Origin: Tepidicaulis sp002389665
GTDB taxonomy: Bacteria > Pseudomonadota > Alphaproteobacteria > Parvibaculales > Parvibaculaceae
Assembly (NCBI RefSeq): GCF_965222285.1
Contig: NZ_OZ244942.1
Span: forward strand, 1,798,001 to 1,862,000
Reading direction: 5' to 3'
DNA: 64,000 nucleotides
Position 1 is the stretch's first letter. Each line of letters begins with the position of its first letter. A program made the position numbers and the translations under genes. Positions 27,361 to 35,217 of this stretch are shown here, one piece after another. Below the pieces are notes generated by a model. That model did not search any database. It saw nothing but the letters and a program-made list of their open reading frames with translations, and had not been told where the DNA came from.

Positions 27361-27414
27361 GAACTTCAGATATGCGACACGCGCACGCGAAGGAGACCGC
27401 CTAAAAGGCGGTCC
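27335..27414 (-). promoter_or_regulatory. Trp-type transcription attenuator (segments 1-4)
   Basis: Reading the minus strand there are four pairing segments. Segment 1 is GGACCGCC (27414-27407), segment 2 is GGCGGTCT (27401-27394), segment 3 is GGGCCGCC (27360-27353) and segment 4 is GGCGGC (27346-27341), followed by TTTTTT. 1:2 forms an 8-bp hairpin with a TTTTA loop. 3:4 forms a terminator with a 7-bp stem and a TTCG loop. 2:3 can pair over 7-8 bp (one or two G-U) and would exclude both others, so it can act as antiterminator. Segment 1 begins inside the second Trp codon of the leader ORF, so a ribosome stalled on the Trp codons would mask it and allow 2:3 pairing. Confidence 0.75.
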
Positions 27415-27469
27415 ACCAAAGACCGGCAACGCGGCCGGCCGGAACGATCATGGTGCGTGCGTTTATCAT
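27401..27469 (-). CDS. Putative Trp-containing leader peptide (22 residues)
   Basis: A short frame of 22 codons and TAG that starts MINARTMIV and ends GRVAGLWWTAF. The tandem Trp codons TGG TGG lie at 27418-27413, three codons before the end, and the stop codon falls in the loop of hairpin 1:2. No Shine-Dalgarno sequence precedes the ATG. A promoter placed 7 bp upstream implies that the message starts at or next to this ATG, so it may be translated as a leaderless mRNA. A second in-frame ATG is at 27451. The position, Trp pair and following hairpins fit a trpL-type sensor; translation itself is not shown. Confidence 0.65.
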   Translation of the reverse strand: MINARTMIVPAGRVAGLWWTAF

Positions 27470-27476
27470 GGGACGG

Positions 27477-27504
27477 AGAATAGCCGCGGCGGCGCGCTTT
27501 GCAA
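27477..27504 (-). promoter_or_regulatory. Promoter of the Trp leader/methyltransferase/permease operon
   Basis: Minus-strand TTGCAA (27504-27499) and TATTCT (27482-27477) are separated by 16 bp. The ATG of the leader ORF is 7 bp after the -10 element, exactly where transcription should begin. Inferred from consensus and position. Confidence 0.6.
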
Positions 27505-27563
27505 GGACGAATTGCGCCGCCTTTGTGGAGCGGCTTGCCCATGCACTTAGCACTACCTCAGAT

Positions 27564-27655
27564 GGACCCCGGCACGGGGGCCGGGGTGACACGTGAGTGT
27601 GGCGCAGGGCCCTGCCTTTTACCAAAGCTGTCACCCCGGGCTTGTCCCGGGGTCC
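27564..27655. repeat. Two palindromic intergenic repeats (REP-like family)
   Basis: Copies at 27564-27590 (GGACCCCGGC to CCGGGGTGAC) and 27630-27655 (GTCACCCCGG to CCCGGGGTCC), in opposite orientation, 39 bp apart. The spacer ends in a T/C-rich stretch before GTCACC, similar to the spacer between two copies at 45.3 kb, so the pair behaves as a composite unit. They occupy the gap between the thiolase terminator and the attenuated operon. Confidence 0.8.
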
Positions 27656-27685
27656 ACGCAGCTTCAAGGCATTTCACGAAGCCGA

Positions 27686-27717
27686 AAAGAAAAAGGCCGC
27701 TCCCGGAGGAGCGGCCC
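27686..27717 (-). terminator. Intrinsic terminator after the thiolase gene
   Basis: On the minus strand a 9-bp perfect stem (GGCCGCTCC / GGAGCGGCC, plus-strand 27708-27716 and 27695-27703) with a TCCG loop is followed by TTTTTCTTTT. It begins 22 bp after the thiolase stop codon. Confidence 0.85.
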
Positions 27718-27738
27718 CTGCCTTGAGGTTCCAGAACC

Positions 27739-28887
27739 TTACGGCTTTTCGAGAATATGGATGGCGGCGGCATTGCCCATGCCCACCACATGGGTCATGC
27801 CCATGCGTGCGCCTTCCACCTGGCGCTTGCCGGCCTTACCTCTGAGATGCGTGACGATCTCATAGACATTGGCGATGCCCGTCGCGCCCAAAGGATGGCC
27901 CTTGGACAGAAGCCCGCCGGAGACATTGACCGGAATCTTGCCGCCCAGTGCGGTTGCACCCGTGTCGATCATCTTGCCTGCTTCCCCGTCCTTGCAGAGG
28001 CCGAGATTTTCGTAGTGCAAAATTTCCGCCGTGGCGAAACAGTCATGCAGCTCGACAAGGTTGAGGTCTTCCGGCCCAACGCCCGCCATCTCATAAGCCT
28101 GTTGCGCGGCCATGCGCGTGCAGGTCGAAAAGTCCGGCATCACAAGGTCGCGGTCGGTGAAGGGATCGGAGGTAAGCGCAGACGCGCGCACTTTGATCGC
28201 CCGGTCCATGAGGCCGAGTTCCTTCACCTTCTTTTCCGAACAGAGCACGGCGGCGGCGGAGCCGTCCACATTCACCGAGCACATCAGCTTGGTGTTGGGA
28301 TAAGAGATCATCTCCGCACCCATCACTTCTTCAAGCGGCGTTTCCTTCTGATACATCGCCTTGTCGTTCATGGTGGAGTGGTGATGGTTTTTCACCGCCA
28401 CCTTGGCGAACTGCTCGAAGCTCGTGCCGTGCTTCTTGTGGTGCTCCATGCCAAGCTCGGCAAAGACCGTCGGCATGGTGCCCGAGCCCAGAAGCCCTTC
28501 GGTGGGAATGCCCTTATCGCTTCCCCCGCCGCCGAGAAGCCCGCGGCCCATCTGCTCGACGCCGACCGCAAGCACGAGATCGTACAGCCCCGCCTTGATC
28601 GCGATCCAACCTTCGCGGAACGCGGTCGCGCCCGTGGCGCAGGCATTTGCCGTATTTACCACCGGAATGCCCGTCTGGCCGATCTGGTGCAGAATGCGCT
28701 GGCCCACCATGCCGCTTGCCTGGAAGAGGTTGCCGCAATAAAGCGCCTGCATGTCCTTGATGCCGAGCCCGGCATCATCGAGCGCCGAGAGTGCGGCTTC
28801 CGCGCCCAGGTCCGGCACCGTGCGGTCCGGGAAGCGGCCGAATTTGATCATATCCGTGCCAATGACATAAACGTCGTCTTTGCTCAT
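27739..28887 (-). CDS. Thiolase-family protein (SCP-x / lipid-transfer type)
   Basis: A 382-residue thiolase-like protein. The nucleophile cysteine lies in NTANACATGATAF, the His of the second half in LVELHDCFATAE, and the C-terminal GGLLSKGHPLGATG motif is complete. Such nondecarboxylating, SCP-x type thiolases are usually encoded beside a DUF35 zinc-ribbon/OB-fold partner, as here 13 bp upstream. They act on acyl-CoA or sterol side-chain thioesters. The substrate in this organism is unknown. A terminator follows. Confidence 0.88.
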   Translation of the reverse strand: MSKDDVYVIGTDMIKFGRFPDRTVPDLGAEAALSALDDAGLGIKDMQALYCGNLFQASGMVGQRILHQIGQTGIPVVNTANACATGATAFREGWIAIKAGLYDLVLAVGVEQMGRGLLGGGGSDKGIPTEGLLGSGTMPTVFAELGMEHHKKHGTSFEQFAKVAVKNHHHSTMNDKAMYQKETPLEEVMGAEMISYPNTKLMCSVNVDGSAAAVLCSEKKVKELGLMDRAIKVRASALTSDPFTDRDLVMPDFSTCTRMAAQQAYEMAGVGPEDLNLVELHDCFATAEILHYENLGLCKDGEAGKMIDTGATALGGKIPVNVSGGLLSKGHPLGATGIANVYEIVTHLRGKAGKRQVEGARMGMTHVVGMGNAAAIHILEKP

Positions 28888-28900
28888 GGGTTAAGCCTCC

Positions 28901-29323
28901 TCACGCCGCCGGTTGAAAGAAATAGGAAATATAGTGGTTGCCCTGTTTGTCGGTGCGGCCCGCATCTTTGAAGACCACATCGACATCCATCCCCATTTTG
29001 ATTTTCGCAGGATCGGGCTCGATATTAATGAGATTGCCTTTCACCGTGCCGCCGCCTTCAATGTCCACCACGGCGGAAACGAAAGGCACTTCCACGCCGG
29101 GGAAGGAGCGGTAAACGATCGTGTAGGAATAGAGCTTGCCTTTATTCGGCAGCTTCACCGCTTCCATCTTGTTGCGGGCAAAACATTTCGAGCAGACATG
29201 GCGCGCGCCGATAAAGACGGTGCCGCAATTGCCGCATTTATGCCCTTCGAGATATGGCTCGCCATTCGCCGGCAGTTTGACGTAGTCCGTCACCGGGCGC
29301 AGCTCGCTCGCCGCTTCACTCAT
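28901..29323 (-). CDS. Zn-ribbon/OB-fold (DUF35) acyl-CoA partner protein
   Basis: A 140-residue protein with an N-terminal rubredoxin-like zinc ribbon, HKCGNCGTVFIGARHVCSKC, followed by an OB-fold (LYSYTIVYRSFPGVEVPFVSAVVDIEGGGTVKGNLIN). DUF35 proteins of this type form complexes with SCP-x thiolases or MaoC-like hydratases. It precedes the thiolase gene by 13 bp in the same operon and has a GGGGAGAAAGCG ribosome-binding region, so a complex of the two products is likely. Confidence 0.9.
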   Translation of the reverse strand: MSEAASELRPVTDYVKLPANGEPYLEGHKCGNCGTVFIGARHVCSKCFARNKMEAVKLPNKGKLYSYTIVYRSFPGVEVPFVSAVVDIEGGGTVKGNLINIEPDPAKIKMGMDVDVVFKDAGRTDKQGNHYISYFFQPAA

Positions 29324-29550
29324 CGCTTTCTCCCCTTGTACTTGTTCTTGGCGGTTGTTCTTGTCGCTATTCGTTAGGGCATGGCCCTTGCGCGGCAGAC
29401 GCCGCTTGTTTCTGGCGGAACTTTACCACCTTCGATAGCGCTGTCATCAAGGCGCGAAAACACGTCGCGGCAGCAAGGGTTTATGTATGTCTGAAGAAAG
29501 CCGCCTGCCCGTGAAACGGAACCAAGACGGCAAGGCATCGTTTCTGCGGC

Positions 29551-30054
29551 ATGATGGAAACACTCGCCGGCCAGTTCGAAACCTATCTGCCGCCCGCCGA
29601 AATCGCCCTGCGCACGGTCTCGGCATTGGTGCTTGGCACGTTGATCGGGCTCGAACGGGAGCTGCGGCAAAAACCGGCGGGCCTGCGCACCTGCATGCTG
29701 GTGGCGCTGACCTCGGCCGCCTTCGTCGTCGGCAGTATCGAACTTTCCATGCGCCTTGCCGATGACGGGCCGGATTTCAATCTCGACCCCTTGCGCGCCA
29801 TCGAGGCGATCGTGACCGGTATCGCCTTTCTCGGCGCGGGCGCCATCCTGCAATCGGGCGGGCATGTGCGCGGGCTAACCACGGGCGCGAGCATCTGGCT
29901 CACCGGCGCCATCGGCCTCATCGCGGGCGCGGGCCAGGTTCTCTTCGCCCTCTTCGTCGCCCTGCTCGGCCTCTTCGTCCTTCATCTCATGGGCCGCATC
30001 GAGCACCGCTGGGTGAAAACGAAAGACGGCGAGGAGCAATCCAGCAGCAAATAA
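29551..30054 (+). CDS. MgtC/SapB-family membrane protein
   Basis: A 167-residue membrane protein with four to five hydrophobic segments. The MgtC core is evident: ALRTVSALVLGTLIGLERELRQKPAGLRTCMLVALTSAAFVVGS, then IVTGIAFLGAGAILQSGGHVRGLTTGASIWLTGAIGLIAG. It lacks the C-terminal ACT-like domain of full MgtC, ending in a charged tail. The family is tied to low-magnesium or acid adaptation in some pathogens, but short versions like this are of unknown role. I see no magnesium-sensing leader upstream. Confidence 0.88.
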   Translation: MMETLAGQFETYLPPAEIALRTVSALVLGTLIGLERELRQKPAGLRTCMLVALTSAAFVVGSIELSMRLADDGPDFNLDPLRAIEAIVTGIAFLGAGAILQSGGHVRGLTTGASIWLTGAIGLIAGAGQVLFALFVALLGLFVLHLMGRIEHRWVKTKDGEEQSSSK

Positions 30055-30162
30055 AACTCTTTGCGATTGGCGCTTTCCAACGGGCAAGCGGTCGAACCCC
30101 ACTCCGCCTCCCGCTAAGATGCCGCCCCGAACAACACACTCACCAGCCTCAAGGGGAAGCGC

Positions 30163-30558
30163 ATGTCAAAAGTCAAAACGCATATGATGTTTCAAGGCGA
30201 GGCGGAAAACGCCGTCAGACTTTATGCGTCCGTTTTCAGCGATTTTCAGGTGGGCGACATCGAACGCTATGTGGAAGGGGAACCGGGGCCCACCGGCGCC
30301 TTCAAAACCGCGCCTGTTTCCTTCGCAGGCCATGAACTGATCATCTTCGACAGCCCGCCCATGCATGACTTCACTTTCACCCCCTCCATCTCGCTCTATG
30401 TCGATCTTGAAACGGCGGAAGAAATCGAGGCGGCCTTCGCCAAATTGTCGGAGGGCGGCCAGGTCATGATGCCGCTGGACGATTACGGCTTCAGCCAGCG
30501 CTTCGGCTGGCTCGCCGACCGCTACGGCGTTTCCTGGCAGCTCAACTTGCCGGCCTAG
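30163..30558 (+). CDS. VOC-family (PhnB-like) protein
   Basis: A 131-residue protein of the vicinal-oxygen-chelate fold, PhnB/3-demethylubiquinone-methyltransferase-like branch. Seen: KTHMMFQGEAENAVRLYASVF at the N-terminus (the usual W/MF-x-G-x-AEEA-x-x-Y pattern), LIIFDSPPMHDFTFTPSISLYVD in the centre, and the C-terminal DDYGFSQRFGWLADRYGVSWQL. No function is established for this branch. A GGGG-rich ribosome-binding site (AAGGGGAAGCGC) precedes the ATG. Confidence 0.85.
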   Translation: MSKVKTHMMFQGEAENAVRLYASVFSDFQVGDIERYVEGEPGPTGAFKTAPVSFAGHELIIFDSPPMHDFTFTPSISLYVDLETAEEIEAAFAKLSEGGQVMMPLDDYGFSQRFGWLADRYGVSWQLNLPA

Positions 30559-30626
30559 CCGCGTGTGATGACAAGAACCGAGTCTCAACCGCAGGCTGGA
30601 AACAGAACAGAAAATGTGGGGGAAGA

Positions 30627-30717
30627 TGGCGGAGAGGATGGGATTCGAACCCACGAGACGCTTTTGACGTCTACTCCCTTAGCAGGGGAGCGCCTTCGAC
30701 CACTCGGCCACCTCTCC
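30627..30717 (-). tRNA. tRNA-Ser (anticodon GCU)
   Basis: A 91-base class II tRNA on the minus strand with CCA encoded. The 7-bp acceptor stem is GGAGAGG/CCTCTCC with discriminator G. The anticodon loop CTGCTAA gives GCU (plus-strand 30681-30683), reading AGC/AGU serine codons. A long variable arm (GACGTC region) and the T loop GGTTCGAATCC are present. Confidence 0.97.
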
Positions 30718-30784
30718 GCCGCCGTGTATGCCGCAGAAATCTTGGCCTTTCAAGCCGAAACTGGCCCCTTTCCCGTTTTTCTGA

Positions 30785-30822
30785 CCTTGCAGGATCGTGC
30801 AGAACCTTGCAGGAACGTGCAG
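30785..30822. repeat. Short tandem direct repeat beside tRNA-Ser
   Basis: The 18-bp unit CCTTGCAGGATCGTGCAG (30785-30802) recurs at 30805-30822 with one mismatch, period 20 bp, and part of a third copy follows. It lies in the non-coding gap 30718-31021 between the tRNA and the AbiGi-like gene. I see no gene in that gap. Confidence 0.75.
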
Positions 30823-31021
30823 GATCGCGCTCAAATTTGCTGGGGAATCCGCGGGGATTCTGTTCTCATCCCGTTCCCACAATACGGTCTACTTCATGCC
30901 AGAACGCTCGCCTTACGTAAGATCAGCGAGAGCCGCCGCCCGCGCGGGCAATGCCGCGGGACGCCCGGATCACAGCTAACGAAGCAAGTGCCAGTTTGAG
31001 TCGTACCGCATGAATCGCCTG

Positions 31022-31855
31022 TTAGAAATTTCGGCAGGCATCCAAATCGACTTCGATAGGAAATACCTTCTCTCCCGTTCTTAAAGTCATGTGGGCGAGG
31101 AGATACTGAATTTCCTCATCGTGACGCACAGCCCGCTTCACTGCTAACGACGGGTAGATGACTAACCCTAAATGATAATCAAGTGGAATGAGGTACTTTA
31201 ACTTCTCCTGTTCCTGCGCAGTTAGGCTGTTGTAGTACTCTGCAGCAGCAACGCAATCTGCCGCTCTCGGGTCAACTATTTGCGGTTGGTCATTATAAAC
31301 TATTCGCCATTCAGACTCTGAGTAGAGCTCATAGTGGAACTTATTGTCATTTAGTCGACTATCTATTTCGTGCATCGGCTTGAAGAAATTCAGCAGCACC
31401 TTGTTCTTTAAGTCAGATTTACATGCCTCCAAAAGCACATCCTGAACAACAGACGGATCGCCAAAGTAGACCATTGGCCGCCCTCCTCGTTTGAAAAGAA
31501 AAAATCTTTTCAGTCCGATGCCCAACCGGCCAAACTTGCGTGCATGTCTACGAGCTAATGAGACTCTAAGTTCGGTAAAACAAGTTTGCGGGGCCTTGGC
31601 GGCGCCTAAAGTGGGGTCAAAAAGAGGATCTTCAGTCATCCACAAGCCATGCTTGAGGATATTTCTAAACCGCTCGACATATCGTTCTGTAAATTCACCT
31701 TCGGTGCGCGACGAGGCCTTTTCATACCAAGGCTCTTTATCATCCTCGCCAGCTGCTTGGGCAGCGACTGCATTAGCATCTTGGTCGATATCACGCCCGG
31801 TCCAGTGAATCAGAAAATCTGAGTGCACTGCATAGTCAAAAGCTCGGTTATCCAT
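31022..31855 (-). CDS. AbiGi-like protein (putative abortive-infection antitoxin family)
   Basis: A 277-residue protein that I place, with moderate confidence, in the AbiGi family named for an abortive phage-resistance antitoxin. The resemblance is in FLIHWTGRD near the N-terminus, FRNILKHGLWM, then CFTELRVSLARRHARKFGRLGIGLKRFFLF and MVYFGDP, and EWRIVYND later on. No AbiGii toxin partner lies beside it. Base composition is clearly more AT-rich than the genes around it, and it follows tRNA-Ser, both consistent with horizontal gain. A GAGG site precedes ATG 31855. It could also belong to a DUF2971-like relative. Confidence 0.6.
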   Translation of the reverse strand: MDNRAFDYAVHSDFLIHWTGRDIDQDANAVAAQAAGEDDKEPWYEKASSRTEGEFTERYVERFRNILKHGLWMTEDPLFDPTLGAAKAPQTCFTELRVSLARRHARKFGRLGIGLKRFFLFKRGGRPMVYFGDPSVVQDVLLEACKSDLKNKVLLNFFKPMHEIDSRLNDNKFHYELYSESEWRIVYNDQPQIVDPRAADCVAAAEYYNSLTAQEQEKLKYLIPLDYHLGLVIYPSLAVKRAVRHDEEIQYLLAHMTLRTGEKVFPIEVDLDACRNF

Positions 31856-32063
31856 TCCCCTCACCCGCTAATTTCCTAATAACCTAAATCATGACACAGC
31901 TTCATATTTTAACCTGCACAAGGAAATCTCCAAGAATCCGCGGCATCCGGTTACAGAACAAACCCTTTGCCCACCTTCCCAGCGCTAAACATCAATCACA
32001 ATCGCATGATCGCCGGGCGATTCCCGCTCGCCCTTGGCGGGAACTGTGGGTAGGTTGGCGGCC

Positions 32064-32474
32064 ATGACGCAAGCTGCCCGCCATATGAAACGGGATGCAA
32101 AGCGCACAGTCCTTTGGCTGTCGCTTTTCGTGCTGTTTTTGAATGCGCTGCTGCCCGCCGGTTATATGCCCGGCGCGCGGGCGGAGGATGGCAGCTTCAC
32201 CATCGTCATCTGTTCGGCCTCGGGGCTGAAAACACTGACGCTGGATGCCGCGGGTAACGCCATCTCGCAGGATGAAGACGGCGGGGCGGAAAGCACCGGC
32301 TGTCTTTACTGGACTGCGACGGCCCATTACATCGCCGCACCCGAGATCACGCTGACGGCGATGGCCCTGCCCGCCGCTGCATCCCCGCGTGCCCCGCAAG
32401 GGCACGGCGTGGTACTGCCGCCTGCCATCGGCCCGCCGCTCGGCGCGCAGGCCCCGCCCTTTTTCCTCATCTGA
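32064..32474 (+). CDS. DUF2946-like small exported or membrane protein
   Basis: A 136-residue protein with one strong hydrophobic segment near the N-terminus (TVLWLSLFVLFLNALLPAGYMPG) and an Arg/Lys-rich start, so it is membrane-anchored or secreted. Two cysteines (VICSASG, GCLYW) lie in the central part, and a Pro/Ala-rich stretch precedes the end. I tentatively assign it to the DUF2946 family, often found with copper genes. It is 54 bp before the YcnI-like gene and TonB receptor, so probably one operon with a metal function. ATG at 32064 was preferred to a TTG upstream. Confidence 0.6.
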   Translation: MTQAARHMKRDAKRTVLWLSLFVLFLNALLPAGYMPGARAEDGSFTIVICSASGLKTLTLDAAGNAISQDEDGGAESTGCLYWTATAHYIAAPEITLTAMALPAAASPRAPQGHGVVLPPAIGPPLGAQAPPFFLI

Positions 32475-32528
32475 CTGCCGATCTACCGGGGCGCGTACGC
32501 GCGCCCGCACTGTCATTTGAGGGACCCA

Positions 32529-33077
32529 ATGTCTAATTCTTCTTTGAAAGCTGCGCTCGGCGCCGCACTTATCGCCCTACCCGCTTTTCTTACCGCTCCG
32601 GCCAAGGCGCATATCGTTCTGGAAACCACGAACGCCCCTGCGGACAGCTATTTCCAGGCCACTTTCCTTGCCCCCCATGGCTGCGAAGGCTCGGCCACGA
32701 CGGGCCTGAGCATCACGCTGCCCGAGGGCACGCTGGTCGCCAAGCCGCAACCGAAACCCGGCTGGCAGCTTGAAATCGTCAAGAAGCCGCTGCCCGAGCC
32801 TGTGGAAGGCCCGCATGGGGCGGTCTTTGAGGAAGCGATCGAGGCGATCACCTGGCGGCACGGCAAGCTGCCCGATGCGCAGTTCGATGCCTTCAAAATC
32901 CACATGCGGCTTCCAGCAGTGGACAAAGAAACCACGCTCTATTTCCCGGTGCTCCAGACCTGCGAGCAAGGCACCCGCAACTGGAACGAGATTGCGGAGG
33001 AAGGCGGCGCGCATCCTGCCTCGCCCGCCCCTGCGCTCACTCTGATGCCCGCGCAAAACGCGCATCACAACCATTAA
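32529..33077 (+). CDS. YcnI-like (DUF1775) periplasmic copper-binding protein
   Basis: A 182-residue exported protein. The signal peptide ends at AKA, leaving His28 (HIVLET) as residue 1 of the mature chain; DUF1775/YcnI proteins use this N-terminal His with a conserved Trp to bind copper(II). Further family marks are FLAPHGCEGSATTGLSITLPEG, KPGWQLEI and the ITWRHGKLPDAQFDAFKI block. The C-terminus is His-rich (NAHHNH). It probably chaperones copper in the periplasm. It sits between a DUF2946-like gene and a TonB receptor. Confidence 0.85.
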   Translation: MSNSSLKAALGAALIALPAFLTAPAKAHIVLETTNAPADSYFQATFLAPHGCEGSATTGLSITLPEGTLVAKPQPKPGWQLEIVKKPLPEPVEGPHGAVFEEAIEAITWRHGKLPDAQFDAFKIHMRLPAVDKETTLYFPVLQTCEQGTRNWNEIAEEGGAHPASPAPALTLMPAQNAHHNH

Positions 33078-33094
33078 GCCGCCGGAGAAGACAC

Positions 33095-35179
33095 ATGATC
33101 CCGACACCCTTCGGGCTGCGCCTTGCCGGCGCCGCCACCCTCAGCCTGTGCGCCGCCCCGGCACTGGCCGAACACACACCGCTCACCCTACCGGGCATCA
33201 CCGTCTCGGCAGAGGCCGAGCCCTCTCTCACCGTGCCGAGTTTCGAGGCGGCCGAAGAACAGCTCTCGCGCATACCGGGCGCGGTGAAAGCCGTCCCGGC
33301 GGAAGATTACAGGGATGGGCGCGCGGCGAACCTCAAAGACGTTCTGGACTTCGTGCCGGGCGTCTTCGTGCAGCCGAAATACGGCCAGGAGGATTTGCGC
33401 CTTTCGATCCGCGGCTCGGGCCTTTCTCGCAACTTCCATCTGCGCGGTATCCGCCTTCTCATTGACGGCATTCCGATCAATGAGGCCGATGGCGGGGGCG
33501 ACCCGCAGGAAATCGATCCGCTGACCTTCCGCTATACCGAGGTCTACCGGGGCGGTAACGCCCTGCAATATGGCGCCGCCTCGCTGGGCGGGGCGATCAA
33601 TTTCGTCTCCCCCACCGGCTACAATGCACCCGCTTATCTTTCGCGCGTGGAGATCGGCAGCTTCGGCACGAAGCGTGTGCAGCTTGCTGCAGGCGGCGTT
33701 GAAGGCAAGTGGGATTATTATGCCAGCCCCACCTATTCCAGCTCCGACGGCTACCGCGATCACACCGAGCAGGATTATCTGCGCTTCTCCGGTAATCTCG
33801 GCTACCGGGTGAGCCCTAAGGTCGAAACCCGCTTCTATCTCAATCTCAACACGATCGATCAGGACATCCCGAGCTCGCTGACGAAAGCGCAGGCACTGAC
33901 CAGCCCGCAAAGCACGCAGACATCGAGCTTCACGCAGGACACGGCCCGCGACATCGATTCCATTCGCGTTGCCAACCGCACCTCGTTCATCCTGGGCGAC
34001 TGGGATGTGATGCTCGGCGCCTCTTACACGAACAAGGATCTCTTTCACCCGCTCTCTTTCGGCGTGATCGACAATTCCTATGAGAATGCCGGCCTTTACG
34101 CGCGCGGCACACAGGAGGGTGAGCTTTTCGGCAACCGCTCGCGGATCACGCTCGGGGCCAATGTCATTGCCGGGATCAATCGGGCGCGCATCTGGCAGAA
34201 TATCGGCGGCTCGCGCGGCTCCATTCAGTTCAACGATGTGGATGAGAAATCCTACAATTACGAACTTTATGGCGAGATCGAGCACTATCTCACCACCGGC
34301 ATCGCGCTGATCGCCGGGGCGCAGCTCAATCATTCCATCCGCGAGCTCGACGACAATCAACTCTCCAATGGCAATGACACGGGCCGCAAAACCTTCACGA
34401 GTTTCAACCCGAAACTCGGTGTGCTGTGGGATGTGACGGAAGACGCGCAGCTCTTTGCCAATGTCTCCCGCTCGTCCGAGCCGCCGACCTTTTCCGAGCT
34501 CAACCCTTCTTCCGCGCCCGGCTTTGCCGATCTCGATCCGCAGGAAGCCTGGACGGCGGAAATCGGCACGCGGGGCGGTAATGAGTGGATCGGTTGGGAT
34601 CTTTCGCTTTACCGCGCCTGGATCGAGAACGAACTGCAGCTCTTCGTAACGCCGGGCAGCGGCCAGGGCGGCTTTGCGCTCAATGCCGATGAAACCATCC
34701 ATCAGGGCATCGAGCTCGGGCTCAATGTCAAATTGCTGGACGGCATTTTCGCCGCGCCGGGCGATGACAAGCTCTTCTGGCGTCAGGCTTACACGCTGAA
34801 CGATTTCCATTTCGACGGCGACGCGGCCTTCGGCGACAACGAGCTGCCGGGCGCGCCGAAGCATTTCCTGCGCACCGAGCTGCGCTATGAGAACGAGGAC
34901 GGCTTCTACATCGCCCCCAATGCCGAATGGGTGCCGGAGGGCTATCACGTCGACAACGCCAATACGGACGCCTTCAAGACCGAGGATTACGTCATTTACG
35001 GCGTCAAAGCCGGCTATGATTTCGGCAACGGCCTCAGCGTCTATGCCGATGGGCGCAACCTCCTCGACCGGACCTATATCTCCAACACCAATGCCCGGCC
35101 TGTGGCAACGGCCGCAGACGCGCTCTACAACCCCGGTGACGGGCGCGCGCTTTATGTGGGCATGGAGATCCGTTTTTAA
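33095..35179 (+). CDS. TonB-dependent outer-membrane receptor
   Basis: A 694-residue outer-membrane channel that uses TonB energy to import metal or another ligand. Seen: a signal peptide (ending PALAEH), a TonB-box-like ITVSA at about residue 35, a plug domain (LKDVLDFVPGVFVQPKYGQEDLRLSIRGSG, LLIDGIPINEADGGGD, EVYRGGNALQYGAASLGGAINFVSP), then beta-barrel strands, and a C-terminal aromatic residue (MEIRF) for barrel insertion. Placed directly after the YcnI-like copper protein (18 bp), copper is the most likely cargo; this is inferred from neighbours. Confidence 0.88.
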   Translation: MIPTPFGLRLAGAATLSLCAAPALAEHTPLTLPGITVSAEAEPSLTVPSFEAAEEQLSRIPGAVKAVPAEDYRDGRAANLKDVLDFVPGVFVQPKYGQEDLRLSIRGSGLSRNFHLRGIRLLIDGIPINEADGGGDPQEIDPLTFRYTEVYRGGNALQYGAASLGGAINFVSPTGYNAPAYLSRVEIGSFGTKRVQLAAGGVEGKWDYYASPTYSSSDGYRDHTEQDYLRFSGNLGYRVSPKVETRFYLNLNTIDQDIPSSLTKAQALTSPQSTQTSSFTQDTARDIDSIRVANRTSFILGDWDVMLGASYTNKDLFHPLSFGVIDNSYENAGLYARGTQEGELFGNRSRITLGANVIAGINRARIWQNIGGSRGSIQFNDVDEKSYNYELYGEIEHYLTTGIALIAGAQLNHSIRELDDNQLSNGNDTGRKTFTSFNPKLGVLWDVTEDAQLFANVSRSSEPPTFSELNPSSAPGFADLDPQEAWTAEIGTRGGNEWIGWDLSLYRAWIENELQLFVTPGSGQGGFALNADETIHQGIELGLNVKLLDGIFAAPGDDKLFWRQAYTLNDFHFDGDAAFGDNELPGAPKHFLRTELRYENEDGFYIAPNAEWVPEGYHVDNANTDAFKTEDYVIYGVKAGYDFGNGLSVYADGRNLLDRTYISNTNARPVATAADALYNPGDGRALYVGMEIRF

Positions 35180-35217
35180 GCGAAAGGCGCGCTCAGCGCC
35201 GTGTGTGAGGCATTTAT

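Noticed and set aside
27499..27726. Frames of 75-90 residues across the repeats after the thiolase gene
   Set aside because: They run through palindromic repeats and a terminator and have no family likeness.
29324..29550. A possible magnesium-sensing leader before the mgtC-like gene
   Set aside because: No M-box or mgtL-type features; the gap is short and without strong stems.
30679..30882. A 67-residue minus-strand frame overlapping tRNA-Ser
   Set aside because: Its C-terminus (VAEWSKALPC) is the translation of the tRNA gene itself; the rest is non-coding repeat sequence.
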